IMG/VR virus record: IMGVR_UViG_3300036782_000015
Location: 1 to 64,000 of that record
DNA: 64,000 nt
Source: a virus
Strand: one strand, 5' to 3'
Positions 32,754-42,044 of the stretch are shown piece after piece (positions within the stretch are counted from its first letter, which is position 1; every line of letters starts with the position of its first letter). A program made the translations under genes and the position numbers. The notes under the pieces were generated by a model that was given only the letters and a program-made list of their open reading frames with translations, made no database searches and was not told where the DNA came from.

Positions 32754-33458
32754 ATGTCTTATTCAATCCCTGCAATTGGAGACAAGGTAACGGTAATAGG
32801 TAGTAGCCACAAGGAACACACGGTGTTAGATGTAAGCATGTTTGATGCAGATGGCGACCCTATAGCCCTTAGCTCAGGTGGTAAACTTAGAGTACAAGTC
32901 ACTGATGGATTGAGCGTAGGTAAGTGGGTTGGTCTAGACTCTGTATATCCTGTATCTGAGATTGAACGTCTAACATCACCTGGAGGTATCCCACCTGCTA
33001 GTATGGATATTGAAGCCATTGCACAGAAGATGACTAGGTGGATGGAGGGCTTACCAAGTCAACCAGATAACAGTAAGCTACCTGAAGTTGTAACACTGTT
33101 AATGGCAATCCAGTATGACAAGGAAAAGTACTATGGCTCATCATGGAAAGGTAAAGGTGAAATTCGTGGTATTATGGCAAACCTTGACCGCAAATATGAC
33201 CGCCTAGATAAGATGACCAACGATGAGATAGCTGGTTTAATGCAAGGTCTAGCAACGCTAGAGGAACTACTAGTTAATGGTACCATCAAAGCTGAGTTAG
33301 TAGGGGAGAGCAAGATAGACGCTATCGCAGACCTTACAAATTATGGAATTCTGTATATGACGTATGTTCAGGACAACTTCCCTAGTCTATTCAAAATATG
33401 GGTGGACAAAAATGTTCCAGATTACTTGAAAGATAAAATGCTTTTCCTACAGCAATAG
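32754..33458 (+). CDS. DUF1599/Nmad1-like protein (possible nucleotide-modification role)
   Basis: 234 aa. The N-terminus (about 1-85) is a small beta domain. The C-terminal half (YGSSWKGKGEIRGIMANLDR, KYDRLDKM, then DAIADLTNYGILYM) fits the DUF1599/nucleotide-modification-associated domain 1 pattern, an all-helical MazG-like fold. Nmad proteins are linked to hypermodified phage thymidines. It follows the HAD gene by 4 nt. The assignment is by pattern and moderate. Confidence 0.5.
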   Translation: MSYSIPAIGDKVTVIGSSHKEHTVLDVSMFDADGDPIALSSGGKLRVQVTDGLSVGKWVGLDSVYPVSEIERLTSPGGIPPASMDIEAIAQKMTRWMEGLPSQPDNSKLPEVVTLLMAIQYDKEKYYGSSWKGKGEIRGIMANLDRKYDRLDKMTNDEIAGLMQGLATLEELLVNGTIKAELVGESKIDAIADLTNYGILYMTYVQDNFPSLFKIWVDKNVPDYLKDKMLFLQQ

Positions 33459-33483
33459 TACTGGGGAGATAATGATAAACACT

Positions 33484-33500
33484 CTCCCCTATCAGGGGAG
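33484..33500 (+). terminator. Weak terminator-like hairpin
   Basis: CTCCCCT (33484-33490), loop ATC, AGGGGAG (33494-33500), then AAAAGATTTT. A T-run appears only at 33520-33526. Confidence 0.4.
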
Positions 33501-33627
33501 AAAAGATTTTGTGAGACGGTTTTTTTAAGTCAGAAGGGTCACAAGGGGAGAAGCTCACTGGCGGTTACCATGAGACTTTCAATACTTTGACTTTTACTAT
33601 AACAAGTATCCTTAGGAGGAATTTAAA

Positions 33628-33936
33628 ATGAATAAACAAGAAACTGTAAAAGCTATCTCTGTACGTACTGGATTAACACAAGTGGATGTAAACAAAGTGT
33701 TTACTGCACTTAAAGAAATCACTGTAGAAACTCTACAAAAAGGTGAAAAGCTACAATTAACTGGTTTCTGGGGAGTAGAGCCTGCATACCGTGCACCACG
33801 TAAAGGTTTCGACCCTATTAAGAAAGAGCCAATGGAAATCGCTGCTACTGTAGGTGTTCGTATCAAAGCTGGTGAAGATTTAAAGAAAGCTGTAAAAGGC
33901 TTAAAAGTAGAAGACTTTGCTCCTAAAGCAGAGTAG
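33628..33936 (+). CDS. HU/IHF-like histone-like protein
   Basis: 102 aa. Typical HU layout: N-terminal helices (MNKQETVKAISVRTGLTQ), then GFWGVEPAYRAPRKGFDP matching the GFGxFxVRxRAAR-type arm region, and a C-terminal helix. HU bends and compacts DNA and is used in phage replication and late transcription. It has its own leader and terminator, pointing to high expression. Confidence 0.92.
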   Translation: MNKQETVKAISVRTGLTQVDVNKVFTALKEITVETLQKGEKLQLTGFWGVEPAYRAPRKGFDPIKKEPMEIAATVGVRIKAGEDLKKAVKGLKVEDFAPKAE

Positions 33937-34000
33937 TCTATAACGATCATAGCTGCATATATCTGAACGGTATCGTTCACACATACTTCTGAAAGTGTTC

Positions 34001-34038
34001 AAAAGACTCTAGGATTCGCTCCCTAGAGTCTTTTTTCA
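34001..34038 (+). terminator. Terminator after HU gene
   Basis: AAAAGACTCTAGG (34001-34013) pairs with CCTAGAGTCTTTT (34022-34034), followed by TT. Confidence 0.88.
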
Positions 34039-34095
34039 TTGTAAGAGAGAGGTTCTGCAATCCCTCTTTTTATTAGTTTTGAAGGAGTTGATTCG

Positions 34096-36873
34096 ATGAA
34101 GTGTACTGCATGTAGGCTTTCTGAGACCTGTCCAAAGGTACTACAAATGGGGCATGGTAAGAAAAAAGCTAGGGTTATGGTTATACAGGAGAATCCATAT
34201 GAACATGAAAATAAGAAGGGTAAATACTTTAGTGGTAAAGCAGGTAAGCTACTCCAGTCAGCCTTTGAAGAGGTAGGAATAGATGCAGATGATGTGTACT
34301 ATACTGCTGTAGTTAAATGTTCAACACCAGAGGATAGACTACCTCTAAAGGATGAAGTTAAGGCATGCGAAGACTACCTATGGGCAGAGATTGATGCAGT
34401 AGAACCAGAGATTATCATACCGACAGGTAATATGTCTCTATGGGCTCTAACAGGTCGTACTGCAATAACTAAGCAACGTGGGAGACTTATTGAGAAGGAC
34501 GGTTACAAGTTCTTCCCTATGATACATCCTAATATGGTTCTAAAGCAACCAAAGTATATGGAGTTCTTTTCTAAGGACATCATTAATTTACACTCAATAT
34601 TAGAGGGTGTGCTTCCTGCTGACATATTGGCATATGACCAGGAGAGATTATATTGTGAGGACTATGACACTGCCATCAACGAGTTAAAGAGATTAATGTC
34701 TCTACCAGATGGTCACTTGGTAACAGTCGATTTAGAGACCGTTAAGTCCAATCCATACTTGGACAAGACGGTTATGTCAAAGACTAAGAGAAGCTTATTC
34801 CCTGAGAGTGAGATAGTTAAGATATCCGCAATAGGATTCTCTGATAGAGCTGGGTATGGTAATGCCATTCCGTTATATCATAGAGAAACCCCTTTTACAG
34901 GTAACCAGATTGGAACAATAGTGAAGTTTATACGTTTTCTAATTGAGGACTCTAAGCTGGAGTTCGTAGCACATAATAGTAAGTTCGAGATGAAGTGGCT
35001 ACTACAACAGCTAGATATATACCTAGCCGACCTCAAGTGGGACACTATGTTAATGCACTATCTTGCAGTTACAGAGGAAAAGGGTACACATGACTTGAAG
35101 CAGTTGGCATGGTTAGAGACTGATATGGGTGGATATGATGATGAGTTAGACCCATACCTACCTAAGGGTGACGATGAAGGTAACTATGACATGATACCTT
35201 GGGATACACTCAAAGTCTACCTAGCAGCCGATGTTGATGTAACATACCGATTACTAGACAAGTATAAACCTCTTATTGAAGAGGATAAAGAGAAGAAATG
35301 GCTATGGGATAACCTCATGGTACCTGGTCTGTATGCACTGATGGACATTGAACACACTGGTGCTAAGGTAGATGGGGACTTGCTTGGAATCTATAGAGGG
35401 CGTTATGAGGAAGAGATTGACCGCATAGAAGCCAAGCTAAGAGAGTATCCAGAAATTGTTAGCCTAGAGCGTGAAAGGCATGAACTTTGGTTAGAGCGTG
35501 TTGCGATAGGTGGAATTAAGAAGGCTAACCGTACTGAAGAACAACAGACCAAGTTTGAGAAGAATAAGAAGTATGACCCTAAGAAGGGTGGAGATAAGCT
35601 AAACTTTGGTTCCTCTACCCAACTACAGGTACTCTTCTTTGAGATAATGGGCTTAGAAACGGTTGTCCTTACTGATAAAGGTCATCCAAGTACTAATGAT
35701 GACTCATTGAAATATATGAGAAATCAGCATCCTATGATTGCTCTATTAATGGAGTACCGCAAGGTTGCCCATTTATACAGTAACTTCATTGATAAGATGT
35801 CAATGCACGTAGATGCAAGAGGTCTTATACATGGTAACTACAATCTGCATGGAACAGTTACAGGGCGTTTAAGTAGTAATGAACCGAATATGCAACAGTT
35901 ACCTCGTAAGGTGAATGACCCATTCCTATTCCAGTACTGGAATGAGATTAAAGCACTGTTTGTATCTAGGTTTGGTGACGATGGCGTTATTATCCAGTTT
36001 GACTATTCTCAGTTAGAGTTACGTATCCTAGCTGTTATGACTGGTGACCCAGAGCTTATCCGACTGTATCGTTCAGGAGCTGACTTACATAAAGAGGTAG
36101 CATCTGGTGCATTCGGAGTACCTGTGTCTGAGGTTACTAAAGACCAACGTACTGCATCTAAGAAGATTCAGTTCGGTATCGTATACCAAGAGTCTGCTAA
36201 AGGTCTGTCAGAAGACTTACGTGCAGAGGGTATTAATATGTCTGTAGAAGAGTGTCAAAGCTTTATTGATAGTTACTTCAAACGATTCCCAGTAGTAGAA
36301 CGCTGGATTAAGCGTATTAAGAAGTTTGCTAAAAAGAATAAGCACGTTAGAACAATGACTAACCGTATCCGTCACCTAGATGCTATTGACTCTACTGACC
36401 GTTCAGTAGCGAACGAGGCAGAGCGTCAAGCAGTAAACGCACCTATCCAGTCTACAGGTTCAGACTGTACATTAATGGCACTTATCATTATTAATGACTG
36501 GTTACAAAATTCTGACCTGAAGAGTAGAATAGTAATCACTGTACATGATAGTATCGTGTTTGACTGTCCTAAGGATGAGGTAGTGGAAGTATCTGAGAAA
36601 GTTAAGCATGTTATGGAGAACCTAGCAGAGTACAACGAGTTCTATAAATTCTTAGGTGATGTACCAATTCTGTCTGAGATGGAGATTGGATACAATTATG
36701 GTCACTCATTCGAGTGTAGTATTGAGGACATAAAGGAGCAGGGTGTAGATGGGTTCCTACAGAAAGAGTTGGCAGATAAACATACTAAAGAGCAAGAAAA
36801 GTATGCTAAAGCAGAAAAAGAAGGTACTCCTATACCGAAGCATGTTACAGGTTATTGGGAGAATATAGCATAG
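34096..36873 (+). CDS. Family A DNA polymerase with N-terminal UDG-like domain
   Basis: 925 aa. Residues 1-180 resemble family 4-type uracil-DNA glycosylases: CTACRLSETCP, FSGKAGKLLQSAFEEVG, PTGNMSLWALTG and MIHPNM. A 3'-5' exonuclease domain begins at VTVDLETVKS (about 210). Polymerase motifs follow: A DYSQLELRIL (D636), B RTASKKIQFGIVYQES (about 684-699) and C VHDSIVFD (about 817). It is the phage replicase. The N-terminal domain may detect uracil in template or act as a structural part; catalytic activity is unproven. This fusion is known from some large Bacillus phages, including the SPO1 type. Confidence 0.93.
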   Translation: MKCTACRLSETCPKVLQMGHGKKKARVMVIQENPYEHENKKGKYFSGKAGKLLQSAFEEVGIDADDVYYTAVVKCSTPEDRLPLKDEVKACEDYLWAEIDAVEPEIIIPTGNMSLWALTGRTAITKQRGRLIEKDGYKFFPMIHPNMVLKQPKYMEFFSKDIINLHSILEGVLPADILAYDQERLYCEDYDTAINELKRLMSLPDGHLVTVDLETVKSNPYLDKTVMSKTKRSLFPESEIVKISAIGFSDRAGYGNAIPLYHRETPFTGNQIGTIVKFIRFLIEDSKLEFVAHNSKFEMKWLLQQLDIYLADLKWDTMLMHYLAVTEEKGTHDLKQLAWLETDMGGYDDELDPYLPKGDDEGNYDMIPWDTLKVYLAADVDVTYRLLDKYKPLIEEDKEKKWLWDNLMVPGLYALMDIEHTGAKVDGDLLGIYRGRYEEEIDRIEAKLREYPEIVSLERERHELWLERVAIGGIKKANRTEEQQTKFEKNKKYDPKKGGDKLNFGSSTQLQVLFFEIMGLETVVLTDKGHPSTNDDSLKYMRNQHPMIALLMEYRKVAHLYSNFIDKMSMHVDARGLIHGNYNLHGTVTGRLSSNEPNMQQLPRKVNDPFLFQYWNEIKALFVSRFGDDGVIIQFDYSQLELRILAVMTGDPELIRLYRSGADLHKEVASGAFGVPVSEVTKDQRTASKKIQFGIVYQESAKGLSEDLRAEGINMSVEECQSFIDSYFKRFPVVERWIKRIKKFAKKNKHVRTMTNRIRHLDAIDSTDRSVANEAERQAVNAPIQSTGSDCTLMALIIINDWLQNSDLKSRIVITVHDSIVFDCPKDEVVEVSEKVKHVMENLAEYNEFYKFLGDVPILSEMEIGYNYGHSFECSIEDIKEQGVDGFLQKELADKHTKEQEKYAKAEKEGTPIPKHVTGYWENIA

Positions 36874-36877
36874 TATT

Positions 36878-36911
36878 AAAGAGGATTCCGTCTAGGAGTC
36901 CTCTTTTTCTT
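36878..36911 (+). terminator. Terminator after polymerase gene
   Basis: AAAGAGGA (36878-36885) pairs with TCCTCTTT (36899-36906), with an inner TCC/GGA, then TTCTTT. Confidence 0.8.
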
Positions 36912-36949
36912 TATATCCCTCGTAGTTCTGTAGCCCACGGAGGAATTTT

Positions 36950-36964
36950 CCTGTGGAAAACAGG
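36950..36964. promoter_or_regulatory. Possible operator palindrome
   Basis: CCTGT (36950-36954), GGAAA, ACAGG (36960-36964) with T/A-rich flanks (TTTT and ATAAAA). In the leader of the gene at 37004; role unknown. Confidence 0.3.
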
Positions 36965-37003
36965 ATAAAACTTTGAAAAACTCAATTTGAGGGAGGAATC
37001 AAT

Positions 37004-37147
37004 ATGACCAAGGATAAAACTTACGAAATGGTGAATAAATCTAATGGTGCAACAATCACATGTACAGAGAAGTTCGTTCTAGACTGGATTAGCAGGGGCT
37101 TTGTAGTAGATAAAATCTTACTAAAAGGAGAGAAAAAGACATGCTAG
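37004..37147 (+). CDS. 47-aa hypothetical protein
   Basis: Complete frame beginning MTKDKTYEMVNKSNGATITC, GGGAGGAATC upstream. Ends as ATGCTAG, overlapping the next start by 7 nt (coupled). Unrecognised. Confidence 0.55.
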   Translation: MTKDKTYEMVNKSNGATITCTEKFVLDWISRGFVVDKILLKGEKKTC

Positions 37148-37443
37148 AACAAATACCTAATAATGTAGATTTTGATAAGGTGGACTGGGTTGTCTTAGCT
37201 AGACAACTAGGACTAAAACTATCTGACGAGCCTATAGAAATTACCAGACTTGGCACCCCTTACAGACAGTACTTAGCATCGGTCACGATGGCATCTAGAA
37301 TGGTTGACTGTAACCTTAGACTAGAGCAGATAAATGATGAACTAGATGAGATGATGGATGAACGACAGATAACCTCCTTTGACAAGGCGTGTATCAAGTT
37401 GTATTTAAATAGAATAGTAGAAAACGAGAAGCTCCCTCATTGA
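37141..37443 (+). CDS. Hypothetical protein
   Basis: 100 aa, helical, acidic middle (LEQINDELDEMMDERQ). Coupled to the 47-aa gene. Unrecognised. Confidence 0.6.
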   Translation: MLEQIPNNVDFDKVDWVVLARQLGLKLSDEPIEITRLGTPYRQYLASVTMASRMVDCNLRLEQINDELDEMMDERQITSFDKACIKLYLNRIVENEKLPH

Positions 37444-37505
37444 TAGGGGGCTTTTCATTTTTGTTATAGGTCAGGAGACGATTCCCGTTTCCCGACCTTT
37501 TTTTA
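37429..37505 (+). terminator. Two consecutive terminators
   Basis: AAGCTCCCT (37429-37437) with AGGGGGCTT (37445-37453) then TTCATTTTT; and AGGTCAGG (37468-37475) with CCCGACCT (37491-37498, one mismatch) then TTTTTTTAT. The double arrangement isolates the next unit. Confidence 0.75.
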
Positions 37506-37604
37506 TGTCGAACAGGTTGTTGAACCCCACGATACTAAGAGATGGTGGAGAAAAAATTGTGTGCCTTGCTTTAATAATTGTGAAGGCGTTCAGGACAGAA
37601 AGGT

Positions 37605-37976
37605 ATGATGAGTATGTCTCGTAAGATTATAAGAATCGCCTTACCAAAAGGTAAGATGTACCAAGCGGATTTACAGAAGGAGTTATCCATAGATGGCTCT
37701 AATGTCCTTCGGGAAGTCCTAAACCACTCTAGTAAGTATGCGTGGTGGAAGACCCTGTATGATGTAGCTGAGAATCACGTACAGTACTTAGAAGACCTTA
37801 ATATTGGTGGTGAACGTTATGAGAGAGCAGTAGAGCACAGAGATACTCTACAGTCTACTCTTGAAGCGTTTAATCATAGAGAATCAACATTGAAGCTATT
37901 GTTACGTAGTGATAATAAGCGTAAAGTGTTGAAAAGTTACAACAAAAATATCACACATTTAATGGGCGTAATTTAG
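37605..37976 (+). CDS. Hypothetical protein before SSB gene
   Basis: 123 aa. Start ambiguous: ATGs at 37605, 37608 and 37614 after GAAAGG. Basic and helical, with ALPKGKMYQADLQKEL near the N-terminus. It lies directly before the SSB gene, so a replication role is possible. Unrecognised. Confidence 0.6.
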   Translation: MMSMSRKIIRIALPKGKMYQADLQKELSIDGSNVLREVLNHSSKYAWWKTLYDVAENHVQYLEDLNIGGERYERAVEHRDTLQSTLEAFNHRESTLKLLLRSDNKRKVLKSYNKNITHLMGVI

Positions 37977-38012
37977 GTCATTGACCATACTAGCCCTAAG
38001 GAGGAATTATTA

Positions 38013-38948
38013 ATGGGTAAATTAGACGTATCAGCACTAGCAGCAAGATTAACGGAGTTAAACAGTAATAGCGGAGGTAATGGTTCTGGCGGTGGCATTA
38101 GCTGGCTTAACCTTAAAGATGGACGTAATGTTATCCGTATCTTGCCACCTAAAGGTGATGGAGTATTCGCTAAAGAGGTATTCGTACACTTTGGTGTGAA
38201 TAAGACTGAGGAAAACAAAAGAGGTACAATGGTTGTATGCCCTAAGACACATGGCGACAACAAGCCTTGCCCAGTATGTGACGTGGTTGCTGAAATGCGT
38301 AAGCTATCTAAGAAGAAAGATGACAAGTACGACAAGATGGCTAGAGAGCTGAATAAGAAGACACGTGTATACTACAACGTTATTGACCGTGCTGACGATT
38401 TATCTACATTTGAGAAGAAAGAAGTAGATGGTAAGGAAAAATGGTTCAACGCTGATGATGAAGAGGAAACACCTATCAAAGTGTTTGGTTCTGGTATCGG
38501 TATTTATAAGGCGTTACTAGCACTTATCATTGATCCAGAGTATGGAGATATCACTGATGAAGAAGAAGGTCTAGATATTATTATCACTAAATCTGGTACA
38601 GGCTATAACACTAAATATGAAGTTAAATCTGTACGTAAAGAGTCTGTTATCGGTTTCGATAACTGGGAAGAAGAGTCTCACGACTTAAACCCACTAGCTA
38701 AAGCTAAGAGTTATGATGAAATCGACGCTATCCTTAATGGTGAAGAGCCTGAGGATAAGGACGATGACGATGAGGAAGAAGAGGAAAAGGAAGAAAAGCC
38801 TAAAAAATCCTCTAACAAGTCTAAGCCTGAAAAAGAAGAGAAGGAAGAGGAAAAGTCTGAATCTGAAGACTCTAGTGAGGGCGATGGAGACGACCTACAG
38901 TCAGAAATTGCAGCAAAATTAGCAGCACGTAAGAAACGCAGAGGTTAA
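38013..38948 (+). CDS. Single-stranded DNA-binding protein, T4 gp32-like
   Basis: 311 aa. N-terminal basic/hydrophobic segment (LDVSALAARLTELN) for cooperative binding, a core with a zinc site in CPKTHGDNKPCPVC, and a long acidic C-terminal tail (DKDDDDEEEEEKEEKPK) that in gp32 recruits replication partners. The final IAAKLAARKKRRG is basic. It should coat ssDNA at the fork and during recombination. Followed by a terminator. Confidence 0.9.
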   Translation: MGKLDVSALAARLTELNSNSGGNGSGGGISWLNLKDGRNVIRILPPKGDGVFAKEVFVHFGVNKTEENKRGTMVVCPKTHGDNKPCPVCDVVAEMRKLSKKKDDKYDKMARELNKKTRVYYNVIDRADDLSTFEKKEVDGKEKWFNADDEEETPIKVFGSGIGIYKALLALIIDPEYGDITDEEEGLDIIITKSGTGYNTKYEVKSVRKESVIGFDNWEEESHDLNPLAKAKSYDEIDAILNGEEPEDKDDDDEEEEEKEEKPKKSSNKSKPEKEEKEEEKSESEDSSEGDGDDLQSEIAAKLAARKKRRG

Positions 38949-38963
38949 TACTTGGGACTACAG

Positions 38964-38990
38964 GCAGGTGGGCAACCACCTGCTAATACT
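38964..38990 (+). terminator. Hairpin after SSB gene
   Basis: GCAGGTGG (38964-38971), loop GCAA, CCACCTGC (38976-38983). The T-tract (ACTTTT) is poor, so it may be a partial terminator or mRNA protector. Confidence 0.6.
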
Positions 38991-39013
38991 TTTGAAAAGG
39001 GGATATATACCAT

Positions 39014-39859
39014 ATGAAAAATATTACACAAGAATTAGACGTTGCTCATGAGTTTAAGTATGAATTAGGCTGTATCGAAGATGGTATTTGTAAGAATATC
39101 GCTATAAATGGTTTAAAGAATGCTCCTGATTACTTCTGGTACGTACCTGCATCAGCTAGTGGTAAATACCATCCAAAGAGTAGCTTAGGTCTAGCAGGTC
39201 TTATTAGACATGTTAAAGCAGTATTCCTTATCTCTGAAGAGTTGTTAAATCACAAACTATATTCTCCGTTTACTCCTGTGGAGAAGGATATGATTCGTGT
39301 TGCCGTACTATTACATGACTGCTTAAAGCAAGGTATAGAGGGGACTCATACTGTAGCTGAACATCCATTATTAGTACGTGAAGCGTTACATCCAGTTAAG
39401 GGTAAAGTATTTACTGATGATATGAATTCTACTCTTATGGTTAAGGATATGGAAGAGAAGTGGAACTTAATCTGTACTATGATTGAGACCCACATGGGCA
39501 TCTGGAATACAGATAAAGAAGGTAATGAAATCATGGACATTCCTAAAACTAAAGCCCAACTACATGTCCACATGTGTGACTATTTAGCTAGTAGAAAGTG
39601 CATTGAGGTGGATGTAACACCTAGAGAAGCACAGTCTAACTACGCTAAGAAGGATGAAGGTAGTGCTCCCGCATGGTTAAGTGATAAGGCTACCCAAGGT
39701 CAGGTGGGCTTTATCAAGAAACTGTTAGTTACTGCTATGATTAAAGGAGTGTCTCATCCCTACGATGGACTGACTTTAGTAAATAGCGATGGTATTGCTA
39801 TTACGAAAGGTAAAGCAAGTGAGATTATCCAAGCTTTACAACGTTTGACAGGGCAATAA
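39014..39859 (+). CDS. HD-domain metal-dependent phosphohydrolase
   Basis: 281 aa. Metal motifs: GLIRHVKAVFLIS (H), LLHDCLKQG (HD), THTVAEHPLLV, MIETHMGIW and HMCDYLASRK (final D), in the order of HD hydrolases. Likely substrates are nucleotides or cyclic nucleotides. It could alter dNTP pools or degrade signal nucleotides, but the substrate cannot be read. Single gene between hairpins. Confidence 0.82.
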   Translation: MKNITQELDVAHEFKYELGCIEDGICKNIAINGLKNAPDYFWYVPASASGKYHPKSSLGLAGLIRHVKAVFLISEELLNHKLYSPFTPVEKDMIRVAVLLHDCLKQGIEGTHTVAEHPLLVREALHPVKGKVFTDDMNSTLMVKDMEEKWNLICTMIETHMGIWNTDKEGNEIMDIPKTKAQLHVHMCDYLASRKCIEVDVTPREAQSNYAKKDEGSAPAWLSDKATQGQVGFIKKLLVTAMIKGVSHPYDGLTLVNSDGIAITKGKASEIIQALQRLTGQ

Positions 39860-39864
39860 ACCCT

Positions 39865-39900
39865 AAGGAGTCGATTTCCGACTCCTTTCTTTTATTTTTT
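39865..39900 (+). terminator. Terminator
   Basis: AAGGAGTCG (39865-39873), loop ATTTC, CGACTCCTT (39879-39887), then TCTTTTATTTTTT. Confidence 0.88.
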
Positions 39901-39914
39901 GTGAGGTGATTGAG

Positions 39915-40397
39915 ATGGCAGAAGCAGGAAGAAAAAGATTGTGGCAACCACATTGGAATAACGAAATCCTTAAAGCCCTTGAGGAGACAGGTGAATACGA
40001 CTATACTTCTATAATTGAGAAGGGTCTACGTGTGGTATGGGTGAGAGATAAAATTAGAGCACTGTGTAAGCAGGCACATGATGGTAGTGTATCACTTAGA
40101 TGGGATAAGAATTCTCATGTAGTGTATATACGTAAAACTTATGTTAGACCCAAGCCTGTAATACCTAAGGGTACACCTGCAATTGAGAAATATGCAGAAC
40201 AGGCTAAGGCTATCAGAAGTAATAGAGATAAATTTATTGCTCTCTGTGAGAAGGATGGGGATAAATATCCTATCAATTTATACGCTGTAACTGAAAGACA
40301 TGCTAGGATGGACTTGGCAGAGAACTACAAGGTAGATAAGATTATAGACATCCTACCTGCAAAAGAATACCGTAAGAAGTATATAAGACCACTTTAA
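39915..40397 (+). CDS. Hypothetical basic protein
   Basis: 160 aa from ATG 39915 (GAGGTGATT). Basic, with an HTH-like first half and a Lys-rich end (KEYRKKYIRPL). Possibly DNA-binding; unrecognised. Confidence 0.6.
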   Translation: MAEAGRKRLWQPHWNNEILKALEETGEYDYTSIIEKGLRVVWVRDKIRALCKQAHDGSVSLRWDKNSHVVYIRKTYVRPKPVIPKGTPAIEKYAEQAKAIRSNRDKFIALCEKDGDKYPINLYAVTERHARMDLAENYKVDKIIDILPAKEYRKKYIRPL

Positions 40398-40409
40398 GGA
40401 GGAATTAAT

Positions 40410-40691
40410 ATGTTAGGAATACGCATGCTCAAAGTACCTGTAACCACTTACCACGAGGTAGAAATCACTAATAAGCACTTAATTGAGTTGTTAGATAAGG
40501 AAAAGAAGAGCCTACTACCTAGTGGATGGGATTGTCTAGTGTTCTACAAAGATAAAATAACTATCTACAAAGCTGGTTATGGTAGTCATGATATAGGGGA
40601 AGATGAGAAGGAGTTTACAGACGAAAAGATTATTCACAACTATTCTGTTATTGATGCTACTATAAAATATCTTAAAGGAGAGAATAAATAA
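40410..40691 (+). CDS. Hypothetical protein
   Basis: 93 aa, AAGGAGG upstream; stop overlaps the exonuclease start by 1 nt. Unrecognised; co-translated with the flap exonuclease. Confidence 0.6.
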   Translation: MLGIRMLKVPVTTYHEVEITNKHLIELLDKEKKSLLPSGWDCLVFYKDKITIYKAGYGSHDIGEDEKEFTDEKIIHNYSVIDATIKYLKGENK

Positions 40692-41623
40692 TGCTACTAC
40701 TAATTGATGGAAATAATATAGGTTACCGTGCCTTTCATACTCCACAAGGACAACTAGAGACAAAGGATGGCAAGCCTACAGGTGTAATGCAAGGTGTCCT
40801 TAAATCCATTAAGTTATATCTGGAACGCTTCCCAGAGACTACTAAATGTTTGGTGTGTTTCGATGGTGGGAAAGCAGAATGGCGTAAGGAATTATATCCC
40901 GAATATAAGGCAAATCGTAGTTATGGTGATGACCCTGAAGAGAAAGAGCGATTTGAAGGACTATTTAATCAGCTAAATGAACTTAATGAGATGTTACCTA
41001 AAATTAATGTTCGCAGTATTAAGCTAGATGGACATGAAGCGGACGATTTAATATATGCATTCTGTGAGCTTACTCAAGATAACGTTATGATTGTCTCAAG
41101 TGATAAGGATATGCTACAGCTCATCAATGAGCGTGTGTCAGTGTATACTCCTTATAAAGACCGAGTAATTGGTATCAGTGACTTCTATGATGAAACTGGG
41201 GTAACTATGAAAGCCTATCTTGGTTACCGAGCACTAGTGGGGGATAAATCAGATAATATTATTGGTGTCCACGGTATCGGTGAGAAGAAAGCTAAGGCTC
41301 TGATGGACAAATATGGTCATATTGACCACATCCTAGGTGCTACTGGTGATGTGAAGAAAGCCTTAATGAAGTCTAAGGTTAATGCACGTATCTTTGAACC
41401 AGAGAATCTACAACGTCTGGGTATCAATAACAAGATTATGAATCTTAAATTCTTTGATTACACAGGAATCCGTAATGACCTAGACAAAGCCCTAAATGAT
41501 CCTATTGAGTTCGATAGCAACTACTTCAAGAACTGGCTGATGCGTAACCAGTTTGCTGCTATCTTAGCAGAGTACCTAGCGTTCTCTATGGTATTCCGAG
41601 CACTAGAGGAGGATGATGAGTAA
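40691..41623 (+). CDS. 5'-3' exonuclease / flap endonuclease
   Basis: 310 aa of the PIN-like FEN family. Motifs: LLIDGNNIGYRAF, CFDGGKAEWRKELYPEYKAN, GHEADDLIYA, SSDKDMLQL, and the helix-hairpin-helix GVHGIGEKKAKALM. It removes RNA primers and flaps from Okazaki fragments, since the phage polymerase has no 5'-3' domain. ATP-dependent ligase is nearby at 42370. Confidence 0.93.
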   Translation: MLLLIDGNNIGYRAFHTPQGQLETKDGKPTGVMQGVLKSIKLYLERFPETTKCLVCFDGGKAEWRKELYPEYKANRSYGDDPEEKERFEGLFNQLNELNEMLPKINVRSIKLDGHEADDLIYAFCELTQDNVMIVSSDKDMLQLINERVSVYTPYKDRVIGISDFYDETGVTMKAYLGYRALVGDKSDNIIGVHGIGEKKAKALMDKYGHIDHILGATGDVKKALMKSKVNARIFEPENLQRLGINNKIMNLKFFDYTGIRNDLDKALNDPIEFDSNYFKNWLMRNQFAAILAEYLAFSMVFRALEEDDE

Positions 41624-42044
41624 TATGTGGCACGATAGAGCCAAAGGTGATATGTGGAGACAGCTAGAAAGGTCAGAATTTAGGACAGTAACTCTACAGT
41701 GTATTAGGGAGACTGTTACTCATCATGTAAACTATGACCCCTGTATGGGTAACTTTGAGGTCTTTATGGAAGAGGCAATCAATGGTCTAGCTAGTGGGTA
41801 TGTGATGGGTATCTCAAGAAGAGTGCCTGCTAAAGAGTTTGAGAAGACAGTTACCTTCCAAGTACCTGCCACATGGTGGCAACACTTTAAGCAATCCCAC
41901 TTCCCTGCATGGGCGCTAAAGAAATTTCCAGTTAAGTATGAAACCTTAGCTGAGACTATTGGATTTAAGGCTTTATATGACCACATTATACCTGGTCACA
42001 ATCCCCATATCCAAGTACATGTGGCAGAACATAAATGGGAGTAA
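41613..42044 (+). CDS. Hypothetical protein
   Basis: 143 aa. Starts possible at 41613, 41616 and 41625; AGGAGG lies at 41607-41612 inside the exonuclease end, so 41616 or 41625 would be better spaced. Sequence resembles WWQHFKQSHFPAWALKKFP-type phage proteins of unknown function. Overlaps both neighbours, so coupled. Confidence 0.6.
   Translation: MMSNMWHDRAKGDMWRQLERSEFRTVTLQCIRETVTHHVNYDPCMGNFEVFMEEAINGLASGYVMGISRRVPAKEFEKTVTFQVPATWWQHFKQSHFPAWALKKFPVKYETLAETIGFKALYDHIIPGHNPHIQVHVAEHKWE

Noticed and set aside
33575-33603. Promoter TTTCAA / TATAAC before HU gene
   Set aside because: Spacing is 15 bp and the -35 match is poor; a promoter is likely but its boxes cannot be placed with confidence.
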